Assembly: GCA_002293345.1 (NCBI GenBank)
Contig: DBDB01000026.1
Span: 5,139 to 23,192, forward strand
DNA length: 18,054 nt
Source: Alistipes sp. UBA943
GTDB lineage: Bacteria > Bacteroidota > Bacteroidia > Bacteroidales > Rikenellaceae
Direction: 5' to 3'
Shown: piece by piece, positions 1 to 5,380 of the stretch
Layout of the letters: each line of letters begins with the position of its first letter
Numbering within the stretch: the first letter of the stretch is position 1
Position numbers and translations under genes: made by a program
The notes under the pieces: generated by a model
What the model was told of the DNA's origin: nothing
Databases searched by the model: none
What the model saw: only the letters and a program-made list of their open reading frames with translations

Positions 1-98
1 TCCCGAAGTTTTTTGCAGGAGCTTTTTTTCAAAAAAGCGACAGTATCGTCAAGGCGAAAAGAAAGCGGCGGTCTTAGAAAAAGGTTTTAGGAAGAAAG
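1..98 (+). repeat. Fragment of dispersed intergenic repeat
   Basis: This non-coding stretch shares two blocks with the intergenic region at 7077-7437. Bases 1-15 (TCCCGAAGTTTTTTG) are the reverse complement of 7130-7144, and the following A/T-rich CTTTTTTT/AAAAAAGCG hairpin matches the hairpin at 7104-7127 loosely. Bases 61-98, starting GAAAGCGGCGGT and containing AAAAGGTTTTAGG, match 7394-7435 in direct orientation. One block is therefore inverted and the other direct relative to the second copy. It ends about 5 bases before the stop codon of the radical SAM gene. No ORF or start site is seen in it. Confidence 0.55.
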
Positions 99-102
99 AT
101 TC

Positions 103-876
103 TTACGCGACGGAGCAACTTACCCCCAACTTCTCGACACGGGATGCGATAGATGCGAGATCTTCACGTGATACTTTTTCCAACGTCTTACAGGGCGTGT
201 CGCGATCCAGGGAGTAGACCATCACCTGACGAGGGTGTATCTCGTCGATGAGTTTCAACCATGCCGATACCTCATGTTCGGTCGTGTTGTCGATGGGTGT
301 GCCGTTGCACTCGCCGCGAAGGAGCATCGTCTGCACGATCAAACGTCCCTCGAAACGCTTCATCTGCTCCACCACACGGGCAACCGAATAATCGCTCTGT
401 TGGGGGTTGTTGATGAGCCTGACGGTGTCATCGAACGCCGAGTCGAGTTTCAGGATATTGTTGTCGACACGCGACAGCGCCCGCACGACATCCTCACGTC
501 CGAGTTGCGTGGCGTTGCTCAGGACGGAGATTCTCGCCGACGGCGAAATCTCGTCACGCGACACGATCGTGTCGCCGATGATCGCCTCGAAATCGGGATG
601 CAGGGTCGGTTCACCGTTACCGGCAAACGTAATCACATCAGGAGGCGTGCCCTCGGCGATCATCCTGAGCAACGCCACGCGGAGCTGCTCGCGCACATTG
701 TCTCGTGTGTTAAATTTACGTTGTCCTTCATGTTCCCCATTCCATCCGCATTCGCAGTACACACAATCGAAACTGCATATCTTGGCGTGCGTCGGGAGCA
801 GGTTCACGCCCAACGAGAGTCCCAAACGTCGCGAACGGATGGGGCCGAAAATTATGTCGTTAAAAAGTGCCGTCAT
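103..876 (-). CDS. Radical SAM protein (COG0731-like Fe-S oxidoreductase)
   Basis: The 257-residue product carries the radical SAM cluster motif CxxxCxxC as C34-SFD-C38-VY-C41, followed by an extra Cys at 43. Further on is a GNGEPTLHP segment typical of radical SAM proteins of the COG0731 type (a Gly-Glu motif that contacts SAM). By family it should bind a [4Fe-4S] cluster, cleave S-adenosylmethionine and act in the cytoplasm; its substrate is not known to me. The length fits a bare radical SAM barrel with no added domain. The ATG at 876 is the first start after a -7 box lying only four bases upstream, so the message is probably leaderless. It is divergent from pckA, with 64 bases between the two starts. 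It could be annotated as a wybutosine-synthesis-like or activating-enzyme-like protein, but nothing in the sequence decides this. Confidence 0.9.
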   Translation of the reverse strand: MTALFNDIIFGPIRSRRLGLSLGVNLLPTHAKICSFDCVYCECGWNGEHEGQRKFNTRDNVREQLRVALLRMIAEGTPPDVITFAGNGEPTLHPDFEAIIGDTIVSRDEISPSARISVLSNATQLGREDVVRALSRVDNNILKLDSAFDDTVRLINNPQQSDYSVARVVEQMKRFEGRLIVQTMLLRGECNGTPIDNTTEHEVSAWLKLIDEIHPRQVMVYSLDRDTPCKTLEKVSREDLASIASRVEKLGVSCSVA

Positions 877-880
877 GACA

Positions 881-888
881 CAAATATA
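881..888 (-). promoter_or_regulatory. -7 box of radical SAM gene (leaderless start)
   Basis: On the minus strand TATATTTG, an exact match to the Bacteroidetes -7 consensus TAnnTTTG, is followed by TGTC and then the ATG. The usual start of transcription, some 4-7 bases past the box, falls on or next to the start codon. I find no clear TTTG at the -33 position. Confidence 0.55.
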
Positions 889-940
889 GAAAAATATTCC
901 TACCTTGGGGTCGCCGATAATAATTTAAAAACGACAAATA

Positions 941-2548
941 ATGGCTAACATCAATCTGAAAAAGTACGGCATCTCGGGTGCCAAAGAGATCATCTACAAC
1001 CCCTCGTACGACGAGCTCTATCGCGAGGAGACTCGCAAAGGGTTGCGCGGGTTCGAGAAGGGACAGGTCACCGAGATGGGTGCCGTGAATGTGATGACGG
1101 GTGTCTACACCGGACGCTCGCCCAAGGACAAGTTCTTCGTCATGGACAAAACGACGAAAGACACCCTTTGGTGGACGTCGCCCGAGTATCCCAACGACAA
1201 CAAACCCATCACACCCAAAGCGTGGAAGGAGTTGAAACGCATCGCCGGCGAGGAGCTGTCGGGAAAGAAACTCTATGTCGTCGACACGTTCTGCGGTGCG
1301 AATGAAAACACACGCCTCAAAATCCGTTTCATCATGGAGGTGGCGTGGCAGGCGCACTTCGTCAAGAACATGTTCATCCGTCCCACCGACGAGGAGCTCG
1401 AAACGTACGGTGAACCCGATTTCGTGGTACTCAACGCGTCGAAAGCCAAGGTGCGCAAGTACAAAGAGCTGGGCCTGAACTCCGAAACGGCCGTGGCGTT
1501 CAACCTGACGGAGAAGATGCAGATCATCCTCAACACGTGGTATGGCGGTGAGATGAAAAAAGGAATGTTCTCGTACATGAACTATCTGCTGCCGTTGCAG
1601 GGGATCGCGTCGATGCACTGCTCCGCCAACACGGATCCCAAAGGTAAGGATACGGCCATCTTCTTCGGTCTCTCCGGTACGGGTAAAACCACCCTGTCGA
1701 CGGATCCGAAACGCGAATTGATCGGCGACGATGAGCACGGGTGGGATGACGACGGTATCTTCAACTTCGAGGGCGGTTGCTATGCCAAGGTAATCAACCT
1801 GTCGCAAGAGAACGAACCCGATATCTGGAACGCGATCCGTCCCAATGCGCTGCTCGAAAACGTGACCGTGAATCGTCGCGGAAAGATCGACTTCAGCGAC
1901 AAATCCGTGACGGAAAACACACGTGTGTCGTACCCGATTTACCACATCGACAACATCGTACGTCCCGTGTCGAAAGCCGCCGCGGCAAAGAAGGTGATCT
2001 TCCTCTCGGCAGACGCGTTCGGCGTGTTGCCTCCCGTGTCGATTCTCACACCCGAGCAGACGAAGTACTATTTCCTCTCCGGATTCACCGCCAAACTCGC
2101 CGGTACGGAGCGCGGTATCACGGAACCCACACCGACCTTCTCGGCATGTTTCGGAGCGGCATTCCTGTCGCTGCACCCCACCAAATATGGTGAGGAACTG
2201 GTCAAGAGGATGAAGAAGTCCGGCGCGAGGGCATATCTCGTCAACACGGGATGGAACGGCAGCGGCAAACGTATCTCGATCAAGGACACGCGTGGCATTA
2301 TCGACGCCATTCTGGACGGTTCGATCGACAAGGCTCCGACGAAAAAGATGCCGATCTTCGACTTCGAGATCCCCACATCGTTGCCGGGTGTCGATCCGAA
2401 GATCCTCGATCCACGTGACACGTATAAGAAACCTGCCGAGTGGGATGCGAAGGCACAAGATCTGGCAGGACGTTTCGTGAAAAATTTCCAGAAATTCACC
2501 GGCAATGACGAAGGCAAAAAACTCGTCGCCGCAGGCCCGAAACTGTAA
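941..2548 (+). CDS. pckA: Phosphoenolpyruvate carboxykinase (ATP)
   Basis: This is a full-length (535 aa) ATP-type PEP carboxykinase. It converts oxaloacetate and ATP to PEP, CO2 and ADP; in gut Bacteroidales the reverse, CO2-fixing direction feeds the succinate pathway. The family motifs are present: TGRSPKDKF at 57-65 (substrate binding), the kinase-1a P-loop GLSGTGKT at 243-250, the metal-binding GDDEHGWDDDG stretch at 262-272, FNFEGGCYAK just after it, and NTGWNGSGKRISIKDTR in the C-terminal half. The ATG at 941 gives the expected N-terminus. Upstream, a weak TAATTTAA may serve as -7 box; no Shine-Dalgarno is seen. The gene ends 16 bases before a strong terminator and is convergent with a small XRE gene. 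It appears intact and monocistronic. Confidence 0.97.
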   Translation: MANINLKKYGISGAKEIIYNPSYDELYREETRKGLRGFEKGQVTEMGAVNVMTGVYTGRSPKDKFFVMDKTTKDTLWWTSPEYPNDNKPITPKAWKELKRIAGEELSGKKLYVVDTFCGANENTRLKIRFIMEVAWQAHFVKNMFIRPTDEELETYGEPDFVVLNASKAKVRKYKELGLNSETAVAFNLTEKMQIILNTWYGGEMKKGMFSYMNYLLPLQGIASMHCSANTDPKGKDTAIFFGLSGTGKTTLSTDPKRELIGDDEHGWDDDGIFNFEGGCYAKVINLSQENEPDIWNAIRPNALLENVTVNRRGKIDFSDKSVTENTRVSYPIYHIDNIVRPVSKAAAAKKVIFLSADAFGVLPPVSILTPEQTKYYFLSGFTAKLAGTERGITEPTPTFSACFGAAFLSLHPTKYGEELVKRMKKSGARAYLVNTGWNGSGKRISIKDTRGIIDAILDGSIDKAPTKKMPIFDFEIPTSLPGVDPKILDPRDTYKKPAEWDAKAQDLAGRFVKNFQKFTGNDEGKKLVAAGPKL

Positions 2549-2564
2549 CCGTTTTCTCTCCAAG

Positions 2565-2599
2565 AAGAAGCCCCGCTCGATGAGCGGGGCTTCTTTATT
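2565..2599 (+). terminator. Intrinsic terminator of pckA, shared with XRE gene
   Basis: A perfect 14-bp stem (2565-2578 with 2582-2595, AAGAAGCCCCGCTC on the left) closes on a three-base loop, GAT, and is followed by T/A bases. The stop codon of the convergent XRE gene (2597-2595) lies inside the end of the stem, so the structure probably stops both transcripts. Confidence 0.88.
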
Positions 2600-2822
2600 C
2601 GGACATCTCTTTGAAAAATTCCGACAGCGGAATATCATAATAGTCGCAAAGTCTGTATAAGGTAGCTATCGAGATATTGGTTTTGCCATTCTCGATTCTG
2701 CTTATTGTCGTATTGAGGTCTAAATCGATACGATATTGGGATATTTTTTCACGTAAACGAACCTCTTTCAGCTGCTTGCCAACCCTTTCGATGAAAGCCT
2801 GATCCATATTCTGCTTTGCCAT
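2595..2822 (-). CDS. Small XRE-family helix-turn-helix regulator
   Basis: A 75-residue protein that is almost entirely one Cro/CI-type (HTH_3) DNA-binding domain: an amphipathic first helix (FIERVGKQLKEVRLREK), the recognition region ISQYRIDLDLNTTISRIENG and a closing part, ISIATLYRLCDYYDIPLSEFF. It has no sensor or protease domain, so it is probably a simple dimeric repressor or activator. I chose the ATG at 2822; the reading frame is open to a GTG at 2837, which would add five residues (MLFCS). It is convergent with pckA and its stop codon lies in the pckA terminator. The region upstream holds a strong promoter pointing the other way, which drives the candidate small RNA; a regulator and its divergent target is a plausible but unproven reading. 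No toxin partner is adjacent. Confidence 0.85.
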   Translation of the reverse strand: MAKQNMDQAFIERVGKQLKEVRLREKISQYRIDLDLNTTISRIENGKTNISIATLYRLCDYYDIPLSEFFKEMSE

Positions 2823-2863
2823 ACTACAAAAAAGCACATTTTCTAATTTTATTATATAGATAA

Positions 2864-2895
2864 TTTGCAGGACATGAAAACTTTACATATATTTG
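2864..2895 (+). promoter_or_regulatory. Promoter of candidate small RNA
   Basis: TTTG (2864-2867), 20 bases, then TATATTTG (2888-2895): an exact Bacteroidetes sigma-ABfr promoter. It points rightward, away from the XRE gene and into a stretch with no plus-strand gene, so its product is probably untranslated RNA. Confidence 0.75.
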
Positions 2896-2900
2896 CAGCA

Positions 2901-2988
2901 GCAAACAACCGTTAAGGTCACGGGCTCCCTCCACATGACGAAATTCACTGAAAGCTGATAGGTGGATTGTGGAATGGGGCCTTTTTTT
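2901..2988 (+). ncRNA. Candidate small structured RNA (~88 nt), unknown family
   Basis: Starting five to six bases after a perfect promoter and ending in seven T, this stretch has the layout of a free-standing small RNA gene. The 3' part folds as a long interrupted hairpin: 2923-2928 pairs with 2976-2981 (one G-T), then 2930-2935 (TCCACA) with 2968-2973 (TGTGGA), then after a seven-base bulge (2936-2942) 2943-2948 pairs with 2962-2967 (one G-T), leaving a 13-base loop. The first 20 bases are largely single-stranded with a possible ACC/GGT mini-stem. No plus-strand ORF of note starts inside. It lacks the GGAA loop context of SRP RNA and is too short for 6S or tmRNA. Prediction comes from promoter, fold and T-tract only; no homology is known to me. 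Confidence 0.6.
2923..2988 (+). terminator. Intrinsic terminator at the 3' end of the small RNA
   Basis: GGCTCC/GGGGCC and TCCACA/TGTGGA arms, stacked with a 1x2 internal loop, are followed directly by TTTTTTT (2982-2988). Confidence 0.6.
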
Positions 2989-3137
2989 CTCCTCCCCGCT
3001 TTGGCCCCGCCCAAGCTATCGCCTTCGGCGAAGCACCCCCCGGGGCAAAGATGTTTTGATTTTGGAGTTTTTGGGGCGGGATTTTTGCCGCGCCGCCGCG
3101 AGGAGCGGATGGGATGTACAATGGTACTTCCCCTTCG
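2989..3137. repeat. Hairpin-rich GC insert interrupting DUF3795
   Basis: The stretch starts with CTCCTCCCCGC directly behind the small RNA T-tract; with the T run this forms an 18-mer found again at 12939-12956. Inside are CTTTGGCCCCG (2999-3009) pairing with CGGGGCAAAG (3041-3050), CTTCG/CGAAG around 3023-3033, and GGGATGTAC (3111-3119) pairing with GTACTTCCC (3124-3132). The last is similar in plan to the GTAC hairpin at 7142-7161. No convincing ORF is present. It looks like a mosaic of short palindromes of the kind seen at 7077-7437. Confidence 0.45.
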
Positions 3138-3352
3138 CTCGGCACAGGCATAGGTGGCACACGAACCGTTCGCCCAGAGGCAACGCCCCTTCACCGCGCG
3201 ACATCCGCCCCTACAACCCGTATCCTCGGGCGCGACACCGAACAGTTTAGCGGCACGTGCACGGTATTCGGGCGTGATGTTCGCTTCATGTGCCGCACAG
3301 TTGAAGCAATCGAGTCCGCACGGGGCCGTCGATGCGATCTTTTCTTGGGTGG

Positions 3353-3856
3353 TCATTGTTTTGTTTTTCGGTTTAACTCTTCGAAACTCTGCTCGGCGGT
3401 TTTACCCGCCGTGTCGATGGTGATATGGTCGGTTGTCCATGGGTGATATTCGCGCGCCTCGACATCCTCCCAAGTGGGCAGTTTCAGCCCCGCAACTTCC
3501 GAAGCTCGCGCTTCGACCCGCTGCCGATGTTCTTCACGGTCAGAACAAACAACCTCGATATTCACCGCCGTCACACCGTTTTCGGCAGCTACCGCCTCCC
3601 ACTCGCGCCGTGTCAATTCGATAGGATTGCAAGAATCGGCAACCACGCTCACGCCTACCCGCAAGTTATCGGCGGCAATCCCGTACGCCAGCCTGTACCC
3701 TTCGCCCTGCGGCTCGAACCCGCACAAATCCCTCAACCCCTGCTCGATGGTGTCTACGCGCAACCACGCCGCACCATATTCAGCCGCAAGCAACCTCGCC
3801 AATGCCGACTTTCCTGACCCCGGCAGGCCTGAAAAGATGAATAGTGTGGGTTTCAT
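3353..3856 (-). CDS. P-loop ATPase / kinase-like protein (AAA_33)
   Basis: A 167-residue protein with a textbook Walker A motif, GLPGSGKS, at residues 10-17 right after a beta strand (TLFIFS), an acidic WLRVDTIEQ segment where the AAA_33 family binds its substrate, VVADSCNP as a Walker-B-like strand, and an arginine-rich lid (HRQRVEARAS). This is the size and plan of small P-loop kinases related to polynucleotide and gluconate kinases, which transfer phosphate from ATP to a small or nucleic acid substrate in the cytoplasm; the substrate here is unknown. It is the first gene of a two-gene unit with DUF3795, overlapping it by 4 nt. A -7 box lies four bases before the ATG, so the message is probably leaderless. 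The protein seems complete. Confidence 0.85.
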   Translation of the reverse strand: MKPTLFIFSGLPGSGKSALARLLAAEYGAAWLRVDTIEQGLRDLCGFEPQGEGYRLAYGIAADNLRVGVSVVADSCNPIELTRREWEAVAAENGVTAVNIEVVCSDREEHRQRVEARASEVAGLKLPTWEDVEAREYHPWTTDHITIDTAGKTAEQSFEELNRKTKQ

Positions 3857-3860
3857 GCCA

Positions 3861-3868
3861 CAAAGATA
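3861..3868 (-). promoter_or_regulatory. -7 box of AAA_33 gene (leaderless start)
   Basis: On the minus strand TATCTTTG, then TGGC, then ATG: the same spacing as at the radical SAM gene. A weak GTTTA lies near the -33 position. The box sits just after the tRNA-Ser terminator T-tract. Confidence 0.55.
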
Positions 3869-3870
3869 GC

Positions 3871-3904
3871 GAAAAATAAAAAAGGACTAAACATTGAGTT
3901 TAGT
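3871..3904 (-). terminator. Terminator of tRNA-Ser
   Basis: On the minus strand ACTAAAC (3904-3898) and GTTTAGT (3892-3886) form a perfect 7-bp stem with a five-base loop, followed by CC and a T-rich run (3883-3872). Confidence 0.65.
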
Positions 3905-3955
3905 TCCCGTTTTAGTCCCCGATTGGTGTAAGTTGCTGAAAATCAGCATAGAGAG

Positions 3956-4042
3956 CGGAGAGAGAGGGATTCGAACCCCCGGTACAGTTGCCCGTACACC
4001 GCATTTCGAGTGCGGCCCGATCGACCACTCCGGCACCTCTCC
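3956..4042 (-). tRNA. tRNA-Ser (CGA)
   Basis: The minus strand folds as an 87-nt class II tRNA. The acceptor arm is GGAGAGG with TCTCTCC, the anticodon stem CCGCA/TGCGG holds the loop CTCGAAA (anticodon CGA), a long variable arm follows (TACGGGCAACTGTA), and the T arm has TTCGAAT. The discriminator is G, as usual for serine. CCA is not encoded. Confidence 0.95.
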
Positions 4043-4063
4043 TTATTTTTGTCAGTCGAGCGA

Positions 4064-4095
4064 CAAATATAGTGCAAGTTGAGCGCAATCGCAAA
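4064..4095 (-). promoter_or_regulatory. Promoter of tRNA-Ser
   Basis: On the minus strand TTTG (4095-4092), 20 bases, then TATATTTG (4071-4064): an exact consensus promoter that ends 21 bases before the mature tRNA. Confidence 0.75.
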
Positions 4096-4192
4096 TTTAT
4101 TTGCGTTTTGCCGAAACGCAGCCTATAGTCGAGCGAGGCGAGAAATGTAGCACTTTTTTTGTTACTACACATGAGAAACACAAAAAAATCGT

Positions 4193-4200
4193 TATGTTTG
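4193..4200 (+). promoter_or_regulatory. -7 box of lipoprotein operon
   Basis: TATGTTTG matches TAnnTTTG. Five bases follow before the first ATG (4206), so that start codon lies at the likely first base of the message. No -33 TTTG at the standard distance. Confidence 0.5.
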
Positions 4201-4205
4201 TAAAA

Positions 4206-4226
4206 ATGAGACTCTCATGGCCATGA
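4206..4226 (+). CDS. Possible six-codon leader ORF (MRLSWP)
   Basis: An ATG at the expected transcription start opens a six-codon frame whose TGA (4224-4226) overlaps the ATG at 4223 of the lipoprotein gene in the form ATGA. This allows a leaderless ribosome to end on, and restart at, the lipoprotein start. The reading is positional only; there is no evidence that the peptide is made. Confidence 0.3.
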   Translation: MRLSWP

Positions 4227-5356
4227 AAAACTTACAGCTCAGAACACTACTCCTGTTACTGCCCCTGTTTGCGGCAGGGTGTTCGTCCGTGATGTATCAA
4301 TCGTCCGCCTACGCCGTCGATGACCTATATGGCAAGCATGATCCCGTCGCGATTGCACAACAGCGAACCGCCGAGGCGGAAGCACGTCAGGCGGAAGCCG
4401 AGGCACGTCGCGCGGAGGCTGAAGCGTACCGTGCCGAGTTGCTCGCCACGCAAGCTTATACCCAAACCTCCTACCAGGGCGAAGGTCCGGTGTACGACAA
4501 TGTCGAATATGTCGGTGGCGGTAAATACACGCGCCTGCTTTACGCGTTCGACGAACCCGTATATGTCGTGCCAGGAAGTTATTACGATCTCTATTACGAC
4601 GTGGCGTTGGTCAACAGCCTACTGTGGCGTCCGGCATGGAGTTGGAGCTGGACACTCGCCTACAATTACGGATATCCCGGTTTCGGTGGGTTTTACAGTC
4701 CGAACTGGAGTTGGGGATACCCCTCCTGGTACTACGCACCGTACTATTACGGATACACGTGGGATTGGGGATGGCACTCCGGCTGGGGATGGGGGCATCA
4801 TCACCACTATTATGACTATTACTATGGGCACTATTGGGATCGCAATGTGACCCATCGCCGCAATACGAATTCGAGGCGCGGTGAAGTCGCGTCGGGCAGC
4901 TTCTCCAATCGCGGTAGAAGTACGGGCAGCGTATCTCGTGGAGGCGGCAGCACGACAAGCCGTACGAGCCACGTGGCAGGTGCGGGTGCCTATACGGGTA
5001 GAACCATCTCGAACGTCAATCGTGGCAGCGTCTCCTCGTCGCAAGGATCTTCCTCGACCTCGTCGGCACCCTCGTCGAGGGTAACGACTGCTCCCTCATC
5101 CAACCGCGGATCGGCAGCCACGACACGTCCGTCGAGCTACTCCGGATCGACAAGCCGCAGCACGGCGACACCTTCGCGTGGCACATCGACCTCCTCATCC
5201 TCACGGAGTTCATCGAGTTCGAGCCGTTCGTCGTCGAGTTCCTACACCCCGTCACGCAGCAGCAGTTACAGTTCGGGAGGTTCGTCGAGCAGGAGTTCGT
5301 CGTCATCCTCAGGTGGAGGCGGACGTTCGTCCGGAGGCGGCGGACGCACGAGGTAG
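4223..5356 (+). CDS. Aromatic- and serine-rich putative lipoprotein
   Basis: An unrecognised protein of 377 residues (379 if the in-frame ATG at 4217 is used). I prefer 4223 because it gives MKNLQLRT followed by a leucine-rich signal and the lipobox-like FAAGC with Cys at 20. After it comes an alanine/glutamate heptad-like stretch (AEAEARQAEAEARRAEAEAYRAE) that should be a short coiled coil or charged helix, then a region extremely rich in Trp, Tyr and Gly with a four-His cluster (WGHHHHYYDYYYGHYWD), and finally about 140 residues nearly all Ser, Arg, Thr and Gly. The plan suggests an extracytoplasmic, surface or periplasmic protein with a disordered tail. It precedes a FadL-like porin by 24 bases and is probably co-transcribed with it. 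Function unknown. Confidence 0.8.
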   Translation: MKNLQLRTLLLLLPLFAAGCSSVMYQSSAYAVDDLYGKHDPVAIAQQRTAEAEARQAEAEARRAEAEAYRAELLATQAYTQTSYQGEGPVYDNVEYVGGGKYTRLLYAFDEPVYVVPGSYYDLYYDVALVNSLLWRPAWSWSWTLAYNYGYPGFGGFYSPNWSWGYPSWYYAPYYYGYTWDWGWHSGWGWGHHHHYYDYYYGHYWDRNVTHRRNTNSRRGEVASGSFSNRGRSTGSVSRGGGSTTSRTSHVAGAGAYTGRTISNVNRGSVSSSQGSSSTSSAPSSRVTTAPSSNRGSAATTRPSSYSGSTSRSTATPSRGTSTSSSSRSSSSSSRSSSSSYTPSRSSSYSSGGSSSRSSSSSSGGGGRSSGGGGRTR

Positions 5357-5380
5357 TTTCACACTTAACGCATTGTACGC

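Larger units (their letters stand above)
2883..3356 (-). pseudogene. Truncated DUF3795 cysteine-rich protein
   Basis: The first 73 codons (3356 down to about 3138) are clearly DUF3795: PCGLDCFNC with Cys 13, 17 and 20, then Cys 48, 52, 59, 66 and 71, the usual zinc- or cluster-like cysteine spacing. The family normally continues with more CxxC and FPC motifs; here the frame instead enters a hairpin-rich GC insert and then runs antisense through the candidate small RNA, giving a basic tail without homology (157 aa in all). The ATG overlaps the TGA of the upstream kinase-like gene (ATGA), so the pair is translationally coupled. Function of the family is unknown to me. The gene has most likely lost its 3' half; a short functional protein cannot be excluded. 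Confidence 0.7.

Noticed and set aside
860..2638. 592-codon minus-strand ORF opposite pckA
   Set aside because: It lies fully antisense to a clear PEP carboxykinase, is rich in Arg, His and Val as antisense frames of GC-rich genes are, and shows no domain.
2822..2837. GTG start at 2837 for the XRE gene
   Set aside because: The ATG at 2822 gives a normal HTH N-terminus; the extra five residues are non-polar and come from a T-rich leader.
2901..2988. Small RNA as SRP 4.5S RNA, 6S RNA or tmRNA
   Set aside because: No GGAA tetraloop with the AGCAGC side expected for SRP; much too short for 6S or tmRNA; no tag reading frame.
2989..3153. A third FISUMP tail cassette after the 18-mer at 2982
   Set aside because: The frame after LLPA (LAPPKLSPSAKHPPGQ) has no FISUMP pattern and the 37-bp right edge is absent, so only the left edge is shared.
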